A stretch of DNA of 64,000 nucleotides from the NCBI RefSeq assembly GCF_002282855.1, contig NZ_NRIR01000004.1, positions 1-64,000 of the forward strand. Reading direction: 5' to 3'. This DNA comes from Paraferrimonas sedimenticola. GTDB taxonomy: Bacteria > Pseudomonadota > Gammaproteobacteria > Enterobacterales > Shewanellaceae. The notes below the pieces were generated by a model. That model was not told where the DNA came from. It saw only the letters and a program-made list of their open reading frames with translations, and did not search any database. Of the stretch, positions 36,079-44,644 are shown piece after piece (position 1 is the first letter of the stretch; every line of letters begins with the position of its first letter). Position numbers and translations under genes: made by a program.

Positions 36079-36923
36079 TCCACAAACCAGGTGTAGCGCT
36101 GAGGTAAGGCTTGATGGCTCGATTGCGTGAGATAGCGAGCCTCGTACACCGGCTGCGCCACTTTGAGTGAAGTGATTTTGTCACTGGCTTCGAAGCGGCG
36201 AGCCACTGAAGCCGGCAGTACGCTAAACCCTAACCCTGCGGCCACTGGCAACAATATTTGCGCTAGCTGATTGACGTAACCACTGATTGGCGGGGTTTTC
36301 GGTGGCGCGTCAAAGTTGGCGCGACTCACTTGGGTCCAATAGTACTGGCCGTCGGGATGGTCGATAAACCCCAGTTCCAACAAGCCCTGCAGACCCGAGC
36401 TTTGGTTGAAGTCTTTCGGTACAAACACTTCCAGCGCTTCTTCACCAATAATGCTCTGGGATAGTTCGTTGGACTGACAGGGTTTGCTCATCACCCCCAA
36501 TTGCATTTCACCACTGAGAAGATCCCGCTCAATCCTGTGATTCGGCGCCGCTTCTAAACTAAGGCTGAGATTGGGGTGTTGTAGCAAGTATTTGAGCCAA
36601 TCTGGATAGCAATAGTTGGCCAATGCACCCGAACAACTGATGTAACAGTGCCCTGAGTAAGGATCGTCGTGGCTGAGTTCCGCCATTAGGTTTTGGTGCT
36701 GATGGGCTTGTTGCTGAGCGTGCTGATAAACTCGGCGACCCTCAGTAGTCAGGCGAATATCGCCGCTGTCTCGCAACAAGAGTTGCACACCAAGTTCGCT
36801 CTCAAGCTTGGCCAAATGCTGGCTCACCCCAGGCTGGGTCATGTGCAGGGCTTTGGCGGTTTGACCAAAGTGGCCAAGCTCGGCCAGGACTTTAAAGGTG
36901 TTTAACCATTTGGGATTTAGCAT
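36030..36923 (-). CDS. LysR-family transcriptional regulator
   Basis: The protein has 297 residues starting MLNPKWLNTFKVLAELGHF; an in-frame TTG five codons upstream is less likely. The helix-turn-helix lies at about 5-62 (FGQTAKALHMTQPGVSQHLAKLESELGVQLLLR), followed by an effector domain. ATTGAA-ATTAGA-TTCAAT lies about 22 bases before the start and could be its own operator. It is convergent with kefB, so its target is more likely elsewhere. Confidence 0.85.
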   Translation of the reverse strand: MLNPKWLNTFKVLAELGHFGQTAKALHMTQPGVSQHLAKLESELGVQLLLRDSGDIRLTTEGRRVYQHAQQQAHQHQNLMAELSHDDPYSGHCYISCSGALANYCYPDWLKYLLQHPNLSLSLEAAPNHRIERDLLSGEMQLGVMSKPCQSNELSQSIIGEEALEVFVPKDFNQSSGLQGLLELGFIDHPDGQYYWTQVSRANFDAPPKTPPISGYVNQLAQILLPVAAGLGFSVLPASVARRFEASDKITSLKVAQPVYEARYLTQSSHQALPQRYTWFVDYLSALSSAGASKSSK

Positions 36924-36944
36924 GGCGACAAATAACAAATCATT

Positions 36945-36962
36945 ATTGAAATTAGATTCAAT
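36945..36962. promoter_or_regulatory. Interrupted dyad upstream of the LysR gene
   Basis: ATTGAA-ATTAGA-TTCAAT is a perfect 6-bp inverted repeat with a 6-base spacer, of LysR-box type, next to the LysR start at 36923. Confidence 0.4.
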
Positions 36963-37059
36963 GATAATTTCTTATTTGGTGGCTAGCTAGTGCAATCCTT
37001 GCTGGTTTCCCCGCGGCAAAACGGAATCTTCGACTATGCTAAAAGGCGGACTAAATTCT

Positions 37060-37081
37060 GTTCTATCACTAGCGATAGAAC
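37060..37081. promoter_or_regulatory. Dyad GTTCTATC-ACTAGC-GATAGAAC before the W-repeat lipoprotein
   Basis: An 8-bp perfect inverted repeat with a 6-base spacer lies about 30 bases upstream of the lipoprotein start. It may be an operator or a leader hairpin; no T-run follows, so it is not a terminator. Confidence 0.45.
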
Positions 37082-37110
37082 TGTTGAATTTCAATGAGTA
37101 AGGGAAGCCT

Positions 37111-37437
37111 ATGAAAACTCTTATTGTCGCCAGCGCGTTTGCGTTAATTCTGACAGGTTGTGCCAGCGCCCCTAACTGGGAAAACATGACACAAACCGAA
37201 ATCAATGACTGGAAAACCAACGGCTACAATGCTGAACAAGCGGATCGCTGGCACGAATTAGGCCAGAAAGCGAGTGAGGCTAAAGCTTGGGAGGAAGCTG
37301 GATTTAATACGGATTCGGCGAAAGATTGGATTGCGGAGAAATTTACCTCTGAAGAAGCCAGCGCTTGGAAGAAAGCCGGATTTGATGTTTCAGAAGCAGT
37401 AAGAGATAGGTCTCGAGGCTTACAGCCAATTCGTTAG
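37111..37437 (+). CDS. Small lipoprotein made of 13-residue tryptophan repeats
   Basis: The protein has 108 residues. Its lipoprotein signal ends LTGC (Cys17). The mature part has five Trp residues at an exact 13-residue period, with unit shape W-x3-G-(F/Y)-x5-A-x2, so that GYNAEQA, GFNTDSA and GFDVSEA recur at the same phase. The last unit is followed by an Arg-rich tail. No known function; the regular helix-turn pattern suggests a small solenoid or a binding surface on the inside of the envelope. Confidence 0.82.
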   Translation: MKTLIVASAFALILTGCASAPNWENMTQTEINDWKTNGYNAEQADRWHELGQKASEAKAWEEAGFNTDSAKDWIAEKFTSEEASAWKKAGFDVSEAVRDRSRGLQPIR

Positions 37438-37507
37438 AACGGTGGTTCAAAAATCAGGTCGCGCCCTAGCAGGGGAAGCTAAGGCGCAACCTTATACACT
37501 CTATGAC

Positions 37508-37993
37508 TTACTCGTAGTCAGACGCGTAGGTCTCTGAGTAGGTGTGCGAGTACAACTCGAACAGGTTGCCAAATGGGTCTTCTAGGTAAACCATTTGCGC
37601 AGGCTTACTGTCGTCTTCTGGGTGGTAGCGCATAATGTCCATGCGCACCTTGCCACCGAATTTCTCGGTCTTTTCCATTACGCCTTCAAAGTCGTCGGTT
37701 TGCAGACAGAAGTGGAAGATACCAATGCGAGAGAAGTCCACTTCGTGGCGCTGTTGGCGCTCTTTCATTTCAAACAGCTCAACGCCGATGCCATCAGAAG
37801 TCACCAAGTGGGCGATGTTGAACCCTTTGAATCCTTCGCCAAATACCGCGATACACATGCGACCAATTGCCGTTTCGCGCTCCTCAACCACAGGGGTGTT
37901 ATCCATCACGACTTTTAGGCCTAGTACTTGAGTGTAAAACTCAACGGCCTTGTCCATATCACCAACCATGATACCAATGTGATTCATCTTCAT
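37508..37993 (-). CDS. VOC-family (glyoxalase/dioxygenase-like) protein
   Basis: The protein has 161 residues. The ATG at 37993 (MKMNHIGIMVGDMDKAVEFYTQVLG) has GGAG 10 bases upstream. The two beta-alpha-beta modules carry probable metal ligands His5 in NHIG, a His in IFHFCLQ and a Glu in LFELY. It resembles lactoylglutathione-lyase-like or extradiol-type proteins of unknown substrate. It is alone on the minus strand, divergent from the transpeptidase gene; AT-rich DNA at 38066-38110 includes a weak Fur-like stretch. Confidence 0.82.
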   Translation of the reverse strand: MKMNHIGIMVGDMDKAVEFYTQVLGLKVVMDNTPVVEERETAIGRMCIAVFGEGFKGFNIAHLVTSDGIGVELFEMKERQQRHEVDFSRIGIFHFCLQTDDFEGVMEKTEKFGGKVRMDIMRYHPEDDSKPAQMVYLEDPFGNLFELYSHTYSETYASDYE

Positions 37994-38190
37994 AACGGGC
38001 TCCAATAAGCGATTCGTTGCTTAACTTTGTTTCGATGAGGCAAGTATATGGACCCTTTCTGAGAAATAAAAATTATCATTTTTTATTCAATTAATAATCA
38101 ATTGTTATCACCACTAACGAAAGGGATCGAACGCGCAGATTTCTGGTTTCTTGCCATACTTACAAAAAACACCCCAACTCGGAGACGCGG

Positions 38191-39582
38191 ATGATGCGAA
38201 GCGCTGGCTTACTGTGTTGTTTTGCTTTGCTGTTTGTATGCGCCGAACTTAACGCTGAGCCAACCCAGGCCATTAATCACTTTTCTCGTGAGCATTACCA
38301 TCAGCACATGACAGTGCTACAGGCCGCCTATCCGCAAGCCGAACTCAGATATCAACACTCCAGCTTAAAACCCCATGGATTCGAGCAAGAACTTGAGTGG
38401 CATCAAGTCTACTCATTTTGGCAAGCCTACCAGCCTGGCCCGCAACTTCCAGACCTAGCTAATTTCGGCCCAGTCAACGCAACCGCGCTAACATCGGCAT
38501 TGCTGCGACACCCGCAACTTGAAGGCACGGTGGAACGCCTACAGCAGCTAAGATTGTTGCAACGCTACCCTTGGCAGCCGGTTAAACTGGCGCGCTGGTT
38601 TATTGCGGGTCACAACCACCAGCAGATCCAAACCTTCAAACAACGCCTGATCCTACTGGGCGATCTTGAAGCCGACGCCAACCCAGATGAACTCTTTGAT
38701 TTGCAATTACTCGATGCGGTTGAGCGCTTCCAACAAAGGCATGGACTGACAGTCGATGGCGTCATAGGCCCTAAAACCGCCCAATGGCTCAACTTCTCAC
38801 CGGCCCAACGCGCCCACCGACTGGCATCGGATCTGATTAGCGATGCCTACCTTCAGGCGCACTTGCCCAGCCACTATGTGCTGATAAATTTGGCCGGCTA
38901 TCAACTCAATTTGGTATTAGATGGTCAACCTAGGTTTCAATCAAGAGTCGTGGTAGGTATGCCATCTAGGCCCACCCCTGTGATGCAGTCCAGTGTGCGT
39001 TCGCTGGTGTTAAAGCCCAGTTGGAATGTACCGGGCAAGTTGGTGTGGCGCGATGTCATGCCACGAGCGCGCCGACAACCTAATTACTTGAGCAGTTACG
39101 GCTTCGAAGTTAGGGACCGCAACGGCCAGAAATTGTCATTGATAGATAACGATTGGAATGACTTTTCCCATATTGATCTCCCCATACGAGTCAAGCAAAA
39201 CGCCGGCCCCAAGAACGCCTTAGGCCAAGTAAAGTTTTACCTCAACAACGAGCGCGCGATTTATCTGCACGACACGCCACAGCAATCGCTTTTTGACAAA
39301 CCAGAGCGCGCTTTTTCATCAGGCTGTGTGCGAGTGGAGAACGCCATGCAATTAGCGCAGACATTGGCGGACTTTCAACCTATCTCCAGGCGCTACTGGC
39401 CGCGCAAGCAAGCCACCCCTGCACCAGATCAGTGGCTTAAGCTCGACCAACCGATTCCTGTGTTCATGGTCTATCGCCGCAGTTGGCAAGAAACACAAGG
39501 TTTGACTCAGTTTCGCCGTGATGTGTACGCTTTGGAACAAAATAGTCAGCAAAACTGGGTTTCTAGCTCACAAAATGATTAA
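38191..39582 (+). CDS. L,D-transpeptidase, YcbB (LdtD)-like
   Basis: The protein has 463 residues: a signal peptide (to about 22), a peptidoglycan-binding domain around 165-205 (LFDLQLLDAVERFQQRHGLTVDGVIGPKTA), and a YkuD catalytic domain with His360 and the nucleophile Cys379 in SSGCVR. It forms 3-3 cross-links or attaches lipoproteins in the periplasm. At 463 residues it is shorter than E. coli YcbB (about 615) because the N-terminal part is reduced. A MepK-like gene follows, as ycbK follows ycbB in E. coli. Confidence 0.92.
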   Translation: MMRSAGLLCCFALLFVCAELNAEPTQAINHFSREHYHQHMTVLQAAYPQAELRYQHSSLKPHGFEQELEWHQVYSFWQAYQPGPQLPDLANFGPVNATALTSALLRHPQLEGTVERLQQLRLLQRYPWQPVKLARWFIAGHNHQQIQTFKQRLILLGDLEADANPDELFDLQLLDAVERFQQRHGLTVDGVIGPKTAQWLNFSPAQRAHRLASDLISDAYLQAHLPSHYVLINLAGYQLNLVLDGQPRFQSRVVVGMPSRPTPVMQSSVRSLVLKPSWNVPGKLVWRDVMPRARRQPNYLSSYGFEVRDRNGQKLSLIDNDWNDFSHIDLPIRVKQNAGPKNALGQVKFYLNNERAIYLHDTPQQSLFDKPERAFSSGCVRVENAMQLAQTLADFQPISRRYWPRKQATPAPDQWLKLDQPIPVFMVYRRSWQETQGLTQFRRDVYALEQNSQQNWVSSSQND

Positions 39583-39721
39583 TTTTTTACCTAAGCTTTC
39601 TGCATAAATATTAAACAGTTAACCAATCCTGTGTGTTTTTTGAACAGGTTTGGACATTGACCTGTCGATTTATCCATTGCTAAATTGCTGACTCGATTTC
39701 GGAAGTGAGACAGTTGTAGTC

Positions 39722-40267
39722 GTGATAAGTCGTCGTCAATTTGTGCAAGCCTTGGCTTGTGGAGCCAGCATAGCTGCTGCTCCGAGCGTCTTTGCCCTTA
39801 GCAGTACCGCCCCTAATTTAGCCCTACCGAGAAAGCTTTCAATGTTCAATCGTCACACCGGCGAGCGAGCTCAAAGTGTGTTCGCGTTTCAAGGAGAATG
39901 GGTGGCTGACGGCATTGCCAAATTGAACCAAGTACTAAGAGATCATCGCCAACAAGAAGTCGGCATGATGGATCCCAACTTGTTTGAGCTGATTTGTCAG
40001 CTTCAAGATGCGCTCGATTGCCACGACGAAATCCACATCATCTCTGGCTACCGCTCGCCGAAAACCAACGCTCAGCTAGCATTGCGCTCAAACGGGGTGG
40101 CCAAAAAGAGTTACCACATGAAAGGCATGGCCATCGATTTGGCCATTCCTGGGGTACCGCTAAAGGAGATTCGTGACGCCGCCATTGAATTACAAGGCGG
40201 CGGCGTGGGTTATTACCCGTCGAGTGGCTTTGTTCACGTAGACACAGGGCCCGTTCGCCGTTGGTAA
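39722..40267 (+). CDS. Murein DD-endopeptidase-like protein, MepK (YcbK)/DUF882 family
   Basis: The protein has 181 residues from a GTG start. A Tat-type signal with SRRQFVQ (Arg4-Arg5) exports it. Zinc ligands of the M15-like fold are His132, Asp139 (YHMKGMAIDLAIPG) and His172 (FVHVDTG). MepK cuts meso-DAP cross-links, the bonds made by L,D-transpeptidases, so it and the upstream gene act on the same cross-link type. The start fits: an ATG inside the frame would remove the signal. Confidence 0.92.
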   Translation: MISRRQFVQALACGASIAAAPSVFALSSTAPNLALPRKLSMFNRHTGERAQSVFAFQGEWVADGIAKLNQVLRDHRQQEVGMMDPNLFELICQLQDALDCHDEIHIISGYRSPKTNAQLALRSNGVAKKSYHMKGMAIDLAIPGVPLKEIRDAAIELQGGGVGYYPSSGFVHVDTGPVRRW

Positions 40268-40286
40268 AACGAGCCACACCCACAAA

Positions 40287-41444
40287 CTAGGCTCGCGAGG
40301 GGATCCGCTGAACCTTAGTGTCTTCAGGCAGATTGTCCATCATCACTTCATTGTCACCACTGCCATGAGCAACGGCTTTGGCCATATACATCAGTGAGTC
40401 AGCTCTGGATATCAAGTCCTCAAGGGTTGGCTCAATGCCGTGCCCCGGCGAGTAAAATGCCGCCCCTAGACTCACGCTCAGTGACACTGCTTTGATGGCT
40501 TTGAGACGGCCGAAAAACTGCTGAATTTGCGCTTGTTGCTGCGCGTCACCTAGCCCAAAAATCGCCACACAAAACTCATCGCCGCCAAAGCGAGATGCAT
40601 AACCTTGAGCGCCCTTGGGTAACTGCTTTATCGTTTGGTCGATGGTATCGGCCAACTGCTGCAGTACTTTGTCCCCTTGGGAATGCCCCATGCCGTCATT
40701 GATCATCTTGAAGTGATTGACGTCTAGATACCAAAGACAAATTGGCTTGAGGCTTTGATCCGCCAACTGCTTAAGCGGCTCAAACATCTTTTGCGCGGCG
40801 CGCTGATTGAATATGCCAGTCAAGGGATCGCGGTTCGACAGGTCGGTAAGCTCTTGAGTGCGCTGTGCAACGGTCTGCTCAAGACTTGAAGCATACTCCT
40901 CAAGCTGGTGATTGACGTTCTCGATTTCAGACTGAAGCGCGGCAATATAGGTGTCAAACACCAGTTGGTTATCCAACAACATCAGTTTTTGTAAAGAGCG
41001 GCGAGTACGCAAAAAGCGTTCTTCGTGCTCTGCGAGCAACTCTTGTAGGCAGGTTTCAAGAAGCCCGGTCAGCTGGTTGATACCAGACAAATAGAGCTTA
41101 GGGCTGACCCCGATTCTGTGATGCACCTGTCCAATCTTCAGACGCGAGGATACATACTCGCCATCATAGTCACCACTGAAGAGTTCGGTGACATAGCGGC
41201 GCATAGCTCCGTGCAGTCTAGATAATGTGTCTTTATCGCCAATGATCAGGGAGATTTCGGGTTGCTGCGTTTGAGCCAGATAAAAATCGTTCACCAACTC
41301 GCCAATGCGCGGCGCAATGAGGGGCAAGCACTCCAGCAAATTAGCGGCGTCGGTGTGGTCAAAATCCAATAGGCGCTTGCGGCGGCTTAACTCTAGCTCT
41401 CCGATACGGAGTTGCTCCGCCAAACTCTGGCTGATGTTCTGCAT
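40287..41444 (-). CDS. Globin-coupled-sensor diguanylate cyclase (DosC-like)
   Basis: The protein has 385 residues. An N-terminal sensor globin (about 15-165) has a distal Tyr near 55 and the probable proximal His108 in GQVHHRIG. A linker helix (165-200) follows, then a GGDEF domain with GGDEF intact at 287-291. It should make cyclic di-GMP in response to heme-bound oxygen or similar gases. It is alone on the minus strand; the upstream region contains a perfect 16-bp palindrome at 41523-41538. Confidence 0.9.
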   Translation of the reverse strand: MQNISQSLAEQLRIGELELSRRKRLLDFDHTDAANLLECLPLIAPRIGELVNDFYLAQTQQPEISLIIGDKDTLSRLHGAMRRYVTELFSGDYDGEYVSSRLKIGQVHHRIGVSPKLYLSGINQLTGLLETCLQELLAEHEERFLRTRRSLQKLMLLDNQLVFDTYIAALQSEIENVNHQLEEYASSLEQTVAQRTQELTDLSNRDPLTGIFNQRAAQKMFEPLKQLADQSLKPICLWYLDVNHFKMINDGMGHSQGDKVLQQLADTIDQTIKQLPKGAQGYASRFGGDEFCVAIFGLGDAQQQAQIQQFFGRLKAIKAVSLSVSLGAAFYSPGHGIEPTLEDLISRADSLMYMAKAVAHGSGDNEVMMDNLPEDTKVQRIPSRA

Positions 41445-41522
41445 AACTTCCCTGCTTAGTTAACAACATTAGAACCCATGTTTTTGTACCACACTGAAAG
41501 TGAACTATTGAGGAACAACCAC

Positions 41523-41538
41523 AACAAACCGGTTTGTT
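41523..41538. promoter_or_regulatory. Perfect palindrome AACAAACCGGTTTGTT
   Basis: This 16-bp perfect palindrome lies between the divergent diguanylate cyclase gene and the small Fur-boxed gene, about 80 bases before the former. It is probably an operator; the regulator is unknown. Confidence 0.45.
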
Positions 41539-41566
41539 TGTATAAAAATCACTCAAAAATTAACGC

Positions 41567-41598
41567 TTGCAAACTTAATTGATAATAATTATCATTTT
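41567..41598 (+). promoter_or_regulatory. Fur box over a promoter
   Basis: TGATAATAATTATCA (41580-41594) is a near-ideal Fur site, the GATAAT-A-ATTATC palindrome. It overlaps the -10 box TATCAT (41590-41595) of a promoter whose -35 TTGCAA (41567-41572) is 17 bases upstream. Repression by iron-loaded Fur of the 50-residue gene at 41632 is the simplest reading. Confidence 0.75.
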
Positions 41599-41631
41599 CA
41601 CCAGCTCGCAATCTACTGAAGGGATCTTGAA

Positions 41632-41784
41632 ATGATTTTACTGTTCGCAGCACTGGTATTGATGGCCGTCGCTTTTTCCTTGATGACCAACGCCAATCCC
41701 GCCACCATCCCTTGGCTGAATCGAATTGCCGGACTGACCATAGTCGCAGGCTTGGTTGACTTAGTGGCCTTGCAAGGATTCTAG
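41632..41784 (+). CDS. 50-residue membrane protein, probably iron-regulated
   Basis: The frame starts at an ATG with GAAGGGA about 11 bases upstream and ends at the TAG at 41782-41784. The peptide has two hydrophobic segments, about 2-17 (ILLFAALVLMAVAFSL) and 32-48 (AGLTIVAGLVDLVALQG), joined by a short polar turn TNANPATIPWLNR, as in a helical hairpin. A Fur box overlaps its promoter. It shares the CTAG stop with the convergent PhoD-like gene. No family recognised; a role in iron limitation is inferred only from the promoter. Confidence 0.65.
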   Translation: MILLFAALVLMAVAFSLMTNANPATIPWLNRIAGLTIVAGLVDLVALQGF

Positions 41785-43718
41785 TCCCAATGTTCTTCCG
41801 CTTGGTGGCGGTCAAACCGCACCATTTGGCCGTCACTGAGCACCTGCCACACCCCTTTTGGCGCCCCACTCTCATCGAGCTCCACCAATCCAATTCCCGA
41901 ACCGTTTAACAAGCGCTCTCCCGGAGACGCCCCCATAGGTTTGTGAGGAACAATCTTCATCCGCCGACGCTTATTGAACCAGTTCAAAGGCGAATACGGC
42001 GCGTACAACCAACGATTCACTCGATCGAGTACGTCCAACAAGCGTTTGGGAAAGGTATTTTTGATGCCACTACTGGTGATTTGCCAAATATCCGGCCCGC
42101 CTTTGCGGTGACGCAAACTCACTTGGTAAGCAAACGAGTAGTGAACATCGCCCGAGAGAATCACAAAGTTTTGTGGCGTTTTGCCGTGGCAAAACATATT
42201 AAGCAGGGTTTTGGCGGCACCAGAGTGGGCCATCCAATTTTCCGCATCCACCACCAAAGGTTTACCCAACCAAGTGAAGATTCTCTGAATGATTTCGATC
42301 ACTTTGACCCCAAAAATCGGCGCTGGTGAAACCATAAGCACGGCATCCTTGCCAATTAAGGACTGTTGCAAGTCGGTGAGCGCTTCCCAATCCATCAAAC
42401 CCGAGGGTGAGGCTAGGTGCCGCTCGGAGCGCCAGCGGTGCGTGCGCGTATCCAGCACCAACAAGCAAGGTTGCGTATCCCATTGGTAGTGCCATTGGTC
42501 GAAACTCAGCAACTGTTCGATTAAGGCTTGATGAGTCGTATCACCTGGGTTTTGCAGCGCTGTGTTTAGCTTGTCAATTAGCTCGCTATCAAAATGTTCT
42601 GGGGCGTTGCCCCAAGCCTGGCAAAGCAGATATCCACAAAGGGCGTTGCCTATGATGCGCTTAGAAAACGGGTGACCATAAGCGCTTTGCTCCCAAGCGG
42701 CCGATAAATTCCAATCGTCTGTCACATCGTGGTCATCAAACACCATGGCCGTGGGTATGTGGGCCAATAAACGTCGCACTGAGCCCAGTCCCTGGGCGAA
42801 TTCGCCCATCACCTCTAACTGATAGTGATACTCTTGCAGTTGCTTCTCTGTCAGCCCAGGCGGCGGTACTAGCCCAAGTAAAGGCTGGGTCTGCTCGGCC
42901 TGCCACAAAGCAGGCGACCAAACCAACAAGTACATGGCCAACACCTCGCCAACTGACACCAGGTGATTTTGAGCGTGATCTGAGGTAAAGATGGGTTTGC
43001 GAGCGCCGCTGAATAAGACTTCCACTGCCCCACCGGCTTTCAATGCGGGTAAAAGCTCTTGGCGACGTAAATAGTAGGCTCGTTCGCCGTGCAGATCATC
43101 CGAATTTAGCCAGTCGGCATCGTCAAAGCTCTCTACCGGCAAATCCAGTTGAGCTATCACTTGATGAATAGCCACTAGCATTGGAGTGGCAACATCATCG
43201 GCGTACACCTGATCACCACTGAGCATTAACAAGCTCGGCCATTCCGCTACTGGCGTATCAGCTAAGTGTTGGTCTGCGGCTAACAGCCCATCTTTGCTGT
43301 CGTGGTGGGGTTTACGGCAACTGCCGTGGAGCAAGGTTCTAACCTTGGGCGCTATCACAAATCCGGGCAGCGAGCGTTCTGGATAGCAGATATCTGGCGC
43401 CCACAGCTCAAATCCCTGACTTTGTTGAGCACCCTTGGGGGTCAGCTGAAAGTCGTAACCTATCCAGCTATTTAGCGGTAGCGCTTGCTCGAGTTGAATG
43501 TCCAGCAGATAAAAATACAGATGCTCGCTGGCACTGACTCGCTGTAGGTGCGACTCCATTTGTTCGGTGCTGAGATGAACGGCGCTTTCGCCTTCAGGAT
43601 GCAGGCTTAATTCGATAGCGACCGGTTTGGAAGTCGCCATCCAAAAAGTGATTCTGTCTGAAGTGGTGCGTCGCAGTATTGGACCCGCCAACACTAGCGG
43701 AAGCGAGTCTTTACTCAT
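41781..43718 (-). CDS. PhoD-like metallophosphatase (alkaline phosphatase D family)
   Basis: The protein has 645 residues. The N-terminal beta domain is followed by metallophosphatase motifs: GSCRKP (about 131-136), SGDQVYADD (about 166-174), FDDHDVTDDWN and SGDVHYSFAY. These give the Asp, Asn and His metal ligands. No signal peptide is visible (starts MSKDSLPLVLAGPIL), unlike secreted PhoD, so this is the cytoplasmic branch with unknown phosphoester substrate. A monocistronic gene; its stop overlaps that of the Fur-boxed small gene. Confidence 0.83.
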   Translation of the reverse strand: MSKDSLPLVLAGPILRRTTSDRITFWMATSKPVAIELSLHPEGESAVHLSTEQMESHLQRVSASEHLYFYLLDIQLEQALPLNSWIGYDFQLTPKGAQQSQGFELWAPDICYPERSLPGFVIAPKVRTLLHGSCRKPHHDSKDGLLAADQHLADTPVAEWPSLLMLSGDQVYADDVATPMLVAIHQVIAQLDLPVESFDDADWLNSDDLHGERAYYLRRQELLPALKAGGAVEVLFSGARKPIFTSDHAQNHLVSVGEVLAMYLLVWSPALWQAEQTQPLLGLVPPPGLTEKQLQEYHYQLEVMGEFAQGLGSVRRLLAHIPTAMVFDDHDVTDDWNLSAAWEQSAYGHPFSKRIIGNALCGYLLCQAWGNAPEHFDSELIDKLNTALQNPGDTTHQALIEQLLSFDQWHYQWDTQPCLLVLDTRTHRWRSERHLASPSGLMDWEALTDLQQSLIGKDAVLMVSPAPIFGVKVIEIIQRIFTWLGKPLVVDAENWMAHSGAAKTLLNMFCHGKTPQNFVILSGDVHYSFAYQVSLRHRKGGPDIWQITSSGIKNTFPKRLLDVLDRVNRWLYAPYSPLNWFNKRRRMKIVPHKPMGASPGERLLNGSGIGLVELDESGAPKGVWQVLSDGQMVRFDRHQAEEHWD

Positions 43719-43794
43719 GCTTGCCCTAGGAGATACGAATGCTATCCGATTGATTTAGCATAAAGTAACCAAAGGGGTTTTTCCAAAACTAGTG

Positions 43795-44466
43795 TTAGCC
43801 CCGATAGCTTCGCGCCAGCGCATTAATATCGCGATTTTCTAAATGCTTAAGTGGCTGTGGTTGAAGTACGGCTTGAATCATGGCGTGCCCTAGACGACGG
43901 CTGGTGGTGATACTGTCGCGCCGACGCATCAATGGAAACAAGGGGCGAGTTAACCAGTAAACCCAATTGACCCATGTCGTCTTACTTTTCACCCCTCGCT
44001 CGGGAATAATCGCGTTAGCGCGAAACAAATAGACATCTTTAAAGCCCTTGTTGAGCAGATAGTTTTCGGTTTTACCCTTTACTCGAGCCCACATGCTAGA
44101 ACCCGACTCGGACGAATCCGTGCCTTCCCCAGAGACATAGGTCACTACCGCTTGCGGACTGACTGCGTGCACGGCGTCGGCCAAGGATTGGGTGATATCG
44201 AAAGTGAGTTTGTGAAACTCGGCCTCGGACAGCCCCATAGAGCTCACCCCCATACAGTGAAATACAGCGTCTAAGTTATTAAGTTGCGATTGTAGCGACG
44301 TAAAATCGGTAAAGTCGGAGAGGGTTAGTTGCTCGAGTTTGGGGTGACTAATCGCAAGCGGCTTTCGGTTGACCAACAGCACTTGGCTAATCGCCTGGCT
44401 ATCAAGGCATTCCAATAGCACTCCATGACCCACCATTCCCGATGCACCTGTGATTAATACACGCAT
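43795..44466 (-). CDS. NAD(P)-binding oxidoreductase, epimerase-like
   Basis: The protein has 223 residues starting MRVLITGASGMVGHG, with the TGxxGxxG cofactor loop at 6-13. The body matches small atypical SDR proteins of the YbjT/Semialdhyde-like NAD(P)-binding type (VSGEGTDSSESGSSMWARVKGKTENYL, with a YxxxK-like site not evident). A longer upstream frame crosses an operator dyad and is rejected. It is divergent from a TetR gene with two matching operators in between, so it is very likely the repressed target. Confidence 0.82.
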   Translation of the reverse strand: MRVLITGASGMVGHGVLLECLDSQAISQVLLVNRKPLAISHPKLEQLTLSDFTDFTSLQSQLNNLDAVFHCMGVSSMGLSEAEFHKLTFDITQSLADAVHAVSPQAVVTYVSGEGTDSSESGSSMWARVKGKTENYLLNKGFKDVYLFRANAIIPERGVKSKTTWVNWVYWLTRPLFPLMRRRDSITTSRRLGHAMIQAVLQPQPLKHLENRDINALARSYRG

Positions 44467-44560
44467 GTTTTCTTTACCCTTTTCACTGCTCTTTTTACAA
44501 CACCAGCCCAAGACAATACTAGCAAGCTTAGGTATCGCTTTACCTCGAGCGCTGACTAAA

Positions 44561-44634
44561 TTACACTGCATAGTGTATTTATTAGCTTTCACGAAAACAA
44601 GGTAAATTACACCTAGTAGTGTAATTTATTTTTA
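44561..44634. promoter_or_regulatory. Two TTACAC-N6-GTGTA operators for the TetR protein
   Basis: TTACAC-TGCATA-GTGTAT (44561-44578) and TTACAC-CTAGTA-GTGTAA (44617-44634) share half-sites and spacing and have centres 56 bases apart. One lies nearer each of the divergent genes, the usual picture for a self-repressing TetR protein that also represses its neighbour. Confidence 0.72.
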
Positions 44635-44644
44635 AGCGGTTGAT

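Noticed and set aside
37458-37490. Terminator after the W-repeat lipoprotein
   Set aside because: GCGCC and GGCGC arms with inner AGC/GCT can form a hairpin, but neither strand has a following T-tract; too weak to list.
38066-38110. Fur box upstream of the VOC gene at 37508-37993
   Set aside because: An AT-rich stretch matches the Fur consensus at only about 14 of 19 positions; too weak beside the clear Fur site at 41580.
40270-40295. Terminator between mepK-like and diguanylate cyclase genes
   Set aside because: CGAGCC and GGCTCG could pair, but the stem is short, the loop long and there is no T-run.
44467-44592. Upstream extension of the minus-strand oxidoreductase to 44592
   Set aside because: It crosses one of the two TetR-type operators and the extra residues do not match the family.
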